A program made the position numbers and the translations under genes. Of a DNA stretch of 64,000 nt, positions 58,826 through 64,000 are shown piece after piece. The notes under the pieces were generated by a model. That model was given only the letters and a program-made list of their open reading frames with translations, was not told the DNA's origin and made no database searches. Each line of letters opens with the position of its first letter. Position 1 is the stretch's first letter. Source of the DNA: an uncultured Eubacteriales bacterium (lineage in GTDB: Bacteria > Bacillota > Clostridia > Oscillospirales > Oscillospiraceae); contig URPA01000006.1 in assembly GCA_900549545.1 (NCBI GenBank), positions 3,048-67,047 of the forward strand. The letters are read 5' to 3'.

Positions 58826-58865
58826 GCAGGCGTCTGCCCTCTCTGTGGGACAACGCCTGCTTTTT
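58826..58865 (+). terminator. main attenuator terminator of mef
   Basis: GCAGGCGT (58826-58833) pairs with ACGCCTGC (58853-58860), then T5. It stands 47 nt before the mef start codon, so transcription must read through it for mef to be expressed. Confidence 0.7.
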
Positions 58866-58911
58866 ATTGCAGAAACAAAGGAACAATGCAATAAAAAAGG
58901 AGGTTCGCATT

Positions 58912-60132
58912 ATGACCCAAAACAACAATTCATGGAGAAAAACTTATTTTACACTTCTTGCCGGACAAGCAATATCCTTTATTAGCAGCGGTATTTTGCA
59001 AATGGCCATTATCTTTTATTTGGTTGCGAAAACTAATTCTGCAATCATATTGACGGCGGCAACACTGATTGGATTTTTGCCGCAAGCCTGTTTAGGCCCG
59101 TTTGCAGGTGCTTTTGTTGACCGGCACAGCCGTAAAAGCGTAATGATTGGTGCGGATTTGATAATTGCCGCCGCTGGCGGTATTCTGGCGCTGGTGGCGT
59201 TTTACATGGAATTGCCCGTATGGTCTATTATGGTTGTCCTGTTAATCCGAAGTGCGGGAACTGCTTTTCATTCTCCAGCATTCAGCGCAGCAACACCTAT
59301 GATTGTGCCAAAAGAGGAACTTACAAAATGCGCTGGTTACACGCAGACCATGCAAGCAGTAAGTGCGATTATCAGTCCAGCTGCCGCAGCGTTTTTATAT
59401 GCTGTTTGGCCTCTTAATGCAATTATATTGTTAGATATTGTGGGTGCAATCCTTGCCTGTGTGACTGTTGCGATTTCGTCCATACCAACGCCTGAACTAT
59501 GTCCAGAAACGAAAAGACAACAGTTTTTACAGGATATGAAAGAGGGGTATGTGGTATTAAAGCAAAACAGGGGCCTCTTTGCTCTGCTCTGGATTGGTGT
59601 AATTTATATGTTCTTTTATATGCCAATCAGTACGCTTTTTCCTCTCATCTGTATGTCATACTTCAAAGGAACACCGGCCCATGCCTCTGCCGCTGAAATT
59701 GCTTTTGCGGTTGGTATGCTGCTTGGCGGAGTCATTCTGAGCATTTGGGGCGGTTTTAAGAAACGGCGGTACACCATCGGTCTTTCCGTTCTCCTGATGG
59801 GCGTTAGCAATATGCTCTCCGGGCTTTTGCCGCCAGACGCATTTCTTGTCTTTGTTGTGTGCTGTACTGTTATGGGAATTTCCGCTCCATTTTACGGTGT
59901 GCAAAATGCGATTTTTCAAGAAACGGTCAAACCAGAATATCTGGGGAGAGTTTTTTCTCTACTGACAAGCGCCGCTTCCCTCGCCATGCCGTTTGGCCTT
60001 GTCATTTCCGGGCCTCTGGCGGAGCGGCTGGGAGTTGAGAAATGGTTTGTCATTTGCGGAATTGGCATTATCATCGTTGCGCTTGCCGTATTTTTACTAC
60101 CCGGTTTGAGAGAGATTGACAATACGCAATAA
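58912..60132 (+). CDS. Mef-family macrolide efflux MFS transporter
   Basis: 406-aa, twelve-span proton-driven exporter closely following the Mef(A)/Mef(E) sequence pattern: WAGQ-like LLAGQAISFISSGILQMAIIFYL, LGPFAGAFVDRHSRKSVMIGADLIIAAAGG, ELTKCAGYTQTMQAVSAI, FYMPISTLFPLICM and KPEYLGRVFSLLTSAASLAMP. By eye it is related to but clearly different from streptococcal Mef(A). The ATG at 58912 follows AAAGGAGG; a longer upstream frame covers the attenuator and is not real. No msr(D)/mel ABC-F partner follows. Resistance is probable, not proven. Confidence 0.88.
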   Translation: MTQNNNSWRKTYFTLLAGQAISFISSGILQMAIIFYLVAKTNSAIILTAATLIGFLPQACLGPFAGAFVDRHSRKSVMIGADLIIAAAGGILALVAFYMELPVWSIMVVLLIRSAGTAFHSPAFSAATPMIVPKEELTKCAGYTQTMQAVSAIISPAAAAFLYAVWPLNAIILLDIVGAILACVTVAISSIPTPELCPETKRQQFLQDMKEGYVVLKQNRGLFALLWIGVIYMFFYMPISTLFPLICMSYFKGTPAHASAAEIAFAVGMLLGGVILSIWGGFKKRRYTIGLSVLLMGVSNMLSGLLPPDAFLVFVVCCTVMGISAPFYGVQNAIFQETVKPEYLGRVFSLLTSAASLAMPFGLVISGPLAERLGVEKWFVICGIGIIIVALAVFLLPGLREIDNTQ

Positions 60133-60161
60133 TCAACTGCACCTTTTTCTATTACTAAACA

Positions 60162-60214
60162 AAATGCCTGGATGGTGGTTCTGAAAAACCAGAACCGCCG
60201 TTCAGGCATTTTTT
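60162..60214. terminator. bidirectional terminator between mef and the XRE gene
   Basis: Outer arms AAATGCCTG (60162-60170) and CAGGCATTT (60203-60211) plus inner arms GGTTCTG (60177-60183) and CAGAACC (60190-60196), then a T run. It lies between convergent genes. Confidence 0.85.
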
Positions 60215-61013
60215 ATCTTCGTCCTCTCTGCGGTTTTGGATTCTTCAGCAAGTCGGATTTTTCCGCAATCTTTTTCAGCCACTTCCGTTCTTCTACTGAC
60301 AGCTTCCTAAAATTCAGCTTGAGCCGTTTGCAGATAAACGCCAAGTACGCTTGTTCCGTGTCGCTGTCCTGGCTGACGATTTCACCAGCAGTTTCCAGCA
60401 TTTCTTTTAGCGGGTTATCCTCTGGGACGCTGAAAAAATCGTCCTTGTGTGTTTCCCGCAGAGCAAGGGCAATCCCGTTTATGTCCCGTTGTATCACATA
60501 GCGGCAAAACTCGTCCTCATCAATATGGGCGGTGATAAGCTGTCTTAACTGCGTATCACTCATGCCAGGATTATGCTTTTTTATAACAGTTGCGCTCATC
60601 GTGTCCACTATGGCGTTTGCACCCTGCGCCTGTTTCAGTGCCGTTCCGTTCACATAGATTTCAAGGTCAGCCATCAGCCGGGGGAAATCCGGGTGCGCCG
60701 CCAGCTCACACAGCAGGGTATTGTCTATCCTCCCGCTTTTCAGCAGGTCAATCATTTCATCACTCAAACGCAGGTCTGCAAGATCGGCGTTTGGGTGATT
60801 TTTCATTTCAGACAGCCCCAGCAGATAATCAGCGGTCACACCGTAAAACTTCGCCAGCCGGATAAGGGCATAGTGGCTGATGTCCTTGAAGTCTTCCGTT
60901 TCGTAACTGCCCAGCGCAGACTTGGAAAGCCCGGTCTGCTCCGCAAGCTGCCCCAGCGTCAAGCCACGCTCCACACGTAGGTCTTTTAATCGCTCTTGTA
61001 TGGATAAAGACAT
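60213..61013 (-). CDS. XRE-family transcriptional regulator
   Basis: 266-aa protein with an N-terminal lambda-repressor-type HTH (about residues 4-62, ERLKDLRVERGLTLGQLAEQTGLSKSALGSYETEDF; YGVTADYLLGLSE) and a longer C-terminal part of unknown fold. The C-terminus is basic (KNPKPQRGRR). The ATG at 61011-61013 follows AAGGAGGG; a GTG two codons earlier lies inside this site. It probably controls genes of the element; a strong dyad lies just upstream. Confidence 0.85.
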   Translation of the reverse strand: MSLSIQERLKDLRVERGLTLGQLAEQTGLSKSALGSYETEDFKDISHYALIRLAKFYGVTADYLLGLSEMKNHPNADLADLRLSDEMIDLLKSGRIDNTLLCELAAHPDFPRLMADLEIYVNGTALKQAQGANAIVDTMSATVIKKHNPGMSDTQLRQLITAHIDEDEFCRYVIQRDINGIALALRETHKDDFFSVPEDNPLKEMLETAGEIVSQDSDTEQAYLAFICKRLKLNFRKLSVEERKWLKKIAEKSDLLKNPKPQRGRR

Positions 61014-61047
61014 ATTCACCCTCCTTGCTAGCTCAACGAAAGAGAAG

Positions 61048-61082
61048 CCGTTATGCTATGTACTATGCTCATAGCATAACGG
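61048..61082. promoter_or_regulatory. 13-bp perfect dyad upstream of the XRE gene
   Basis: CCGTTATGCTATG (61048-61060) is perfectly inverted at 61070-61082 around a 9-nt centre. It lies between the small gene at 61092-61355 and the XRE gene, 35 nt upstream of the latter. It may be an autoregulatory operator or the terminator of the small gene; the T tract on the minus strand is weak (TTCTCTTT), favouring the operator. Confidence 0.5.
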
Positions 61083-61091
61083 CATAGGCAT

Positions 61092-61355
61092 TTACAGTTT
61101 TATTTTACCATTTGCTACATCTTCACGAAATTTATCAACAAGCTTCGCTGTCAGCTTGGATTTACCGTAGTGTTCAAGTACAAAAGTACGATAACTTTTT
61201 CCATCTACAAGCACATCACTTTTTCTGGTCAACAACCAATTTCCGTTACCTCCTCCCTGTTCTCTAATATTCCAGTCTTTCCCATATCTTTTATAGATTT
61301 CATCTTTTTTACCTTGAACAGACATTGATTCGCTTGGAATATAAACAATTTGCAT
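61092..61355 (-). CDS. small protein of unknown function (87 aa)
   Basis: Begins MQIVYIPSESMSVQGKKDEIYKRYGKDW and is Lys-rich, with no membrane segment or recognisable domain. A strong AAAGGAGGAG precedes the ATG. It is upstream of the XRE gene on the same strand and separated from it by the dyad at 61048-61082. Its base composition is more AT-rich than the neighbours, suggesting a different origin from the rest of the element. Confidence 0.65.
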   Translation of the reverse strand: MQIVYIPSESMSVQGKKDEIYKRYGKDWNIREQGGGNGNWLLTRKSDVLVDGKSYRTFVLEHYGKSKLTAKLVDKFREDVANGKIKL

Positions 61356-61583
61356 AATAGCTCCTCCTTTATTTTGTGCAAGAAGACCAGAAACCTGAAT
61401 TTGTCTTTTATCTTTTTTTGATTATATCACAAATCCGAGAGCGTGGAAATAGGGAGTTTTTCAGGCTGATTTCCTACCTCTTGGATATACGGCACAGGCG
61501 GTCAAAAAGGTGTAGACTTGGGATAGTTCATCGATGGACAAGCACCTTGGAAACAGAACACGCCAAAGAAAACGGAGGGACGC

Positions 61584-61997
61584 ATGAGCAAAAGACCCTA
61601 TCAACACCTGCCGCCGCTGGAACACAGGCCGGACGGCTCCCCCTACCGCATAACCCCGCCCCAGAAGAGACGAGCCAGCGGCCTGATACGCCGGGAGTGC
61701 TGCAACTGCGAGGACGGAAACTGCCTTGCGCTGGACGATGGCGACACCTGCGCCTGTCCGCAGATGATTTCGTTCTCCGTCTGCTGCAAGTGGTTCCGCT
61801 GGGCGGTCTTGCCGCTGGACAGGACGCTGGAAGCGGAGATTTACCGGGACAGGGACTTGAAACGCTGTGCGGAGTGCGGCGGTGTGTTCGTCCCGAAGTC
61901 CAACCGGGGCAAATACTGCCCGGACTGCGCCGCCAGAGTTCACAGGCGGCAGAAAACAGAAAGTGAACGGAAAAGGAGGTCTGCTGTGGACAGTTAA
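61584..61997 (+). CDS. cysteine-rich VLP-type protein of mobilizable elements
   Basis: 137-aa protein with two clusters of cysteines: RRECCNCEDGNCLALDDGDTCACPQ with FSVCCKWFRWAVLP (about residues 33-75), and a zinc-ribbon-like CAECGGVFVPKSNRGKYCPDCAARVHRRQ (about 95-123). Proteins of this kind accompany MobV relaxases and serine recombinases in Clostridia elements; the function is not established, though metal and nucleic-acid binding is plausible. GGAGGG precedes the ATG. The 61356-61583 interval upstream holds no other gene. Confidence 0.8.
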   Translation: MSKRPYQHLPPLEHRPDGSPYRITPPQKRRASGLIRRECCNCEDGNCLALDDGDTCACPQMISFSVCCKWFRWAVLPLDRTLEAEIYRDRDLKRCAECGGVFVPKSNRGKYCPDCAARVHRRQKTESERKRRSAVDS

Positions 61998-62108
61998 GAG
62001 CGGGAAAAGCCTTGATTTGCAAGGCTCCGCAAGCCCTCAACCGGGGCGGCTGGTATCATTTATCATTCGCCCCGGAAAACGGGCCTCTAACCGTCCACAA
62101 AACACGCT

Positions 62109-62504
62109 ATGACAAACACGATTTATATTCACCAGCCGGAAAAGGCGTTCAGTTTCACCCGGCTCCCCAATTTCCTTTTTGAAGCACCCACATTCCAGCC
62201 CTTGAGCAACGAAGCGAAGGTGCTGTATGCCTTTGTCCTGCGCCGGGCGGAGTTGTCCCGGAAGAACGGCTGGGCGGACGAGTACGGGCGGGTCTACCTG
62301 TACTACCCCATCTGCGAGGTGGTCGCTTTGCTCCGCTGCGGGCGGCAGAAAGCGGTCAACACCCTGCGGGAGTTGCAGTATGCGGGGCTGGTGGAAATCC
62401 AGAAACAGGGCTGTGGAAAACCCAACCGCATTTACCCGAAATCCTATGAAGCGGTTCCAAACACCGACTTCAAGAAATCCGGTTATGGTACGCCGGAGGG
62501 CTGA
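62109..62504 (+). CDS. replication initiator RepA-like protein, probably shortened by a frameshift
   Basis: 131 residues resembling the N-terminal winged-helix domain of RepA-type initiators in Clostridia elements: FSFTRLPNFLFEAPTFQPLSNEAKVLYAFVLRRAELSRKNGW, then YLYYPICEVVALLRCGRQKAVNTLRELQYAGLVE. The frame stops at 62504, but another frame continues to about 62650 with protein-like sequence (VRKSILLKYGNLTV, TEIKTIYLHSFHSNP), suggesting a frameshift near 62490 or a lost C-terminal domain. No good ribosome binding site precedes the ATG. Confidence 0.7.
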   Translation: MTNTIYIHQPEKAFSFTRLPNFLFEAPTFQPLSNEAKVLYAFVLRRAELSRKNGWADEYGRVYLYYPICEVVALLRCGRQKAVNTLRELQYAGLVEIQKQGCGKPNRIYPKSYEAVPNTDFKKSGYGTPEG

Positions 62505-62677
62505 AAACCGTACTTGGCGAGTACGAAAATCAATCCTCTTGAAGTACGGAAATCTGACGGTATATAGAAATACAGAGATTAAAACCATCTATTTACATTC
62601 ATTCCATTCCAATCCTATCAGAGATATTTTCGGCGGGAAAACCCGCCGGAAAGGAATGGAATGGGGAAAGGAGTTCA

Positions 62678-63622
62678 ATGGCACAACACGCAATTTTGCG
62701 ATTTGAGAAGCACAAGGGCCACCCGGCGGGGCCGCTGGAAGCCCACCATGAACGGAAAAAGGAGCAGTACGCCAGCAACCCGGACATTGACACCAGCCGG
62801 AGCAAGTACAATTTCCACATCGTCAAGCCGGATGGCCGCTACTACCATTTCATTCAGAGCCGCATCGAGCAGGCCAGATGCCGCACCCGCAAGGACAGCA
62901 CTCGGTTTGTGGACACGCTGATTACCGCCAGCCCGGAGTTTTTCAAGGGCAAGTCCCCAAAGGAGATAGCGGCCTACTTCCAGAGGGCGGCGGACTTCCT
63001 CATTGACCGGGTGGGCCGGGAGAACATCGTTTCGGCTATGGTACACATGGATGAAAAAACGCCCCATCTGCACTTGGTCTTTGTGCCGCTGACAAAGGAC
63101 AACCGCCTGTGCGCCAAAGAAATTATCGGCAACCGGGCCAATCTGACGAAGTGGCAGGACGATTTTCACGCCTGTATGGTGGAGCAGTACCCCGACCTGG
63201 AGCGTGGGGAAAGCGCCAGCAAGACGGGCCGGAAGCATATCCCCACCCGGCTGTTCAAACAGGCGGTCAACCTCTCCAAACAGGCGAGGGCCATTGAAGC
63301 GGTTCTCTCCGGCATTACCCCGCTGAACGCCGGAAAGAAGAAAGAGGAAGCCCTCTCCATGCTGAAAAAGTGGTTTCCGCAGATGGAGAACTTCTCCGGG
63401 CAACTGAAAAAATACAAGGTCACAATCAATGACTTGTTAGCGGAAAATGAAAAGCTGGAAGTCAGGGCAAAGGCCAGCGAAAAAGGCAAGATGAATGACA
63501 CGATGGAACGGGCGAAGTTAAAAAGCGAACTGGACGATATGCGGCGGCTGGTTGACCGTATCCCGCCGGAGATTTTAGCGGAACTGAAACGGCAACAGCG
63601 GCAGCATGGAAAGGAAAGGTGA
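62678..63622 (+). CDS. MobV-family relaxase (plasmid recombination/mobilisation protein)
   Basis: 314-aa protein that nicks oriT to start DNA transfer. The N-terminal motif ILRFEKHKGHPAGPLEAHHERKK and the catalytic metal-binding motif HMDEKTPHLHLVF (His123 to about 135) identify the Mob_Pre/MobV family. The C-terminal part (about 230-314) is a charged coiled coil. AAGGAGTTCA precedes the ATG. The next small gene overlaps its 3' end. It would need a helper's secretion system in trans. Confidence 0.93.
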   Translation: MAQHAILRFEKHKGHPAGPLEAHHERKKEQYASNPDIDTSRSKYNFHIVKPDGRYYHFIQSRIEQARCRTRKDSTRFVDTLITASPEFFKGKSPKEIAAYFQRAADFLIDRVGRENIVSAMVHMDEKTPHLHLVFVPLTKDNRLCAKEIIGNRANLTKWQDDFHACMVEQYPDLERGESASKTGRKHIPTRLFKQAVNLSKQARAIEAVLSGITPLNAGKKKEEALSMLKKWFPQMENFSGQLKKYKVTINDLLAENEKLEVRAKASEKGKMNDTMERAKLKSELDDMRRLVDRIPPEILAELKRQQRQHGKER

Positions 63623-63818
63623 TCTTATAAGTAATATCAGATACAAAAAGGAAATCGAAATCGTGACTTTTCAGGGAAAGGAAATCACACTGGAAAATCT
63701 CTCCCCGGTGTTCACGCCGGAACAGGAAGCAGCCAAACGCCGGGAACTGGAACAGCAGCTTTATGAGGTGTTCCGCAAGTACGCCGACAAGCGGGAGAGT
63801 GAGGAAGCCGGGACATAA
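63606..63818 (+). CDS. small relaxase-linked protein (70 aa)
   Basis: Charged helical protein with IEIVTFQGKEITLENLSPVFTPEQEAAKRRELEQQLYEVFRKYADKRE; it occurs in the same place in related elements but I know of no function. The ATG at 63606 lies inside the relaxase gene. A good GGAAAGGTGAT lies downstream of it, so the true start may be a non-ATG codon a few codons later. Confidence 0.65.
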   Translation: MERKGDLISNIRYKKEIEIVTFQGKEITLENLSPVFTPEQEAAKRRELEQQLYEVFRKYADKRESEEAGT

Positions 63819-63836
63819 GGTTTTCCAAACCCATCA

Positions 63837-63880
63837 TTGATTTGCGGGGCTGCTGGCGGTATAATAGAACTGTCAGCAGC
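63837..63880 (+). promoter_or_regulatory. promoter of the serine recombinase with flanking inverted repeat
   Basis: TTGATT (63837-63842), 17-nt spacer and TATAAT (63860-63865). GCTGCTG (63849-63855) and CAGCAGC (63874-63880) form a perfect 7-bp inverted repeat around the -10 box, as expected for an operator that silences the recombinase. Confidence 0.65.
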
Positions 63881-63912
63881 TCCGTTTCTTTTTTAAGAAA
63901 AGGAGCGACAAT

Positions 63913-64000
63913 ATGAACAATCGGATAGACGCAATCTATGCAAGACAATCGGTAGACAAAAAGGACAGCATTTCCATTGAAAGCCAGATTGAATTTTGCA
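63913..64000 (+). CDS. large serine recombinase, N-terminal fragment at window edge
   Basis: The first 29 residues contain IYARQSVDKKDSISIESQIEF, the resolvase N-terminal motif of large serine recombinases with catalytic Ser13 in ARQS. AGGAGCGAC precedes the ATG. This enzyme integrates and excises the element; the remainder lies outside the window. Confidence 0.9.
   Translation, partial: MNNRIDAIYARQSVDKKDSISIESQIEFC

Larger units (their letters stand above)
57859..64000 (+). mobile_element. integrative mobilizable element (Tn4451-like) with macrolide efflux gene, right end outside the window
   Basis: The left boundary is taken from the truncated MFS gene. The element carries a Mef-type efflux gene, an XRE regulator, a cysteine-rich VLP-type protein, a RepA-like gene, a MobV relaxase, a small relaxase-linked gene and the start of a large serine recombinase. 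MobV plus large serine recombinase without type IV secretion genes is the Tn4451-type layout: mobilised by a helper element, integrated by the recombinase. Coupling or transfer genes could lie beyond 64000. Confidence 0.8.

Noticed and set aside
61376..61966. 196-codon plus-strand frame overlapping the cysteine-rich gene
   Set aside because: Out of frame with the clearly conserved cysteine-rich protein at 61584-61997 and without a ribosome binding site.

Overview
The window reads as a chromosomal stretch of a moderately GC-rich Bacillota, most like a gut Clostridia of the Oscillospiraceae type. The evidence is the set of genes carried (SpoIIIE/FtsK translocase, Mini-RNase III, RqcH, PepV, PepT, RecA-RecX), strong AGGAGG-type ribosome binding sites, and TTGACA-N17-TATAAT-like promoters. 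Species cannot be fixed from this window.

Layout: 1-0.55 kb holds two or three small minus-strand genes of prophage or transposon character. 0.7-6.45 kb is uppP-ftsK/spoIIIE-mrnC-rqcH. 6.5-10.7 kb has a MarR regulator with an exported protein, a membrane-bound alpha/beta hydrolase and cysK. At 10.8 kb a tRNA-Thr(CGT) gene marks the left end of a 12.7-kb genomic island: the 3' part of the tRNA and its terminator are repeated at 23.53 kb. The island carries a rhamnoside pathway (two AraC regulators, GH3 and GH78 glycosidases, a GPH symporter, rhaB-rhaA-rhaD) and no integrase gene. 23.6-28 kb: a P-loop ATPase, a heptad-repeat membrane protein, pepV. 28.1-31.6 kb: response regulator, histidine kinase and HtrA protease, followed by a short inverted-repeat element. 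31.9-35.1 kb: EamA exporter and PcrA helicase. 35.2-38.6 kb: a response regulator/BcrA-type ABC transporter/histidine kinase module. 38.7-43.5 kb: a GH25 muramidase and an iron/cobalamin-type ABC importer. 43.6-52.2 kb: nine tightly packed minus-strand genes (two-component system, yqhQ, prmC, recA, recX, rimO, pgsA, cysS). 52.5-57 kb: a TetM-like GTPase fused to a Rae1/YacP ribonuclease domain, an overlapping YlmH, and pepT. An MFS gene at 57.1 kb is cut off where an integrative mobilizable element begins. That element (57.86 kb to beyond the window end) carries a Mef-type macrolide efflux gene behind an attenuator, an XRE regulator, a RepA-like gene, a MobV relaxase and the start of a large serine recombinase.

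The most interesting system is at 52.5-55.8 kb. A ribosome-protection-type GTPase carries a C-terminal domain resembling Rae1, the A-site mRNA endonuclease. It overlaps a gene for YlmH, an RQC-associated S4 protein, and appears to be expressed from a leaderless mRNA. With RqcH at 4.7 kb, this suggests a lineage-specific ribosome rescue/quality-control unit. Other notable signals are the tRNA-bounded rhamnose island, a second predicted leaderless start (pcrA), phased 12-bp repeats in front of a BcrA-type ABC gene, a 33-bp near-palindrome between araC and rhaB, and a MITE-like element flanked by duplicated terminators.
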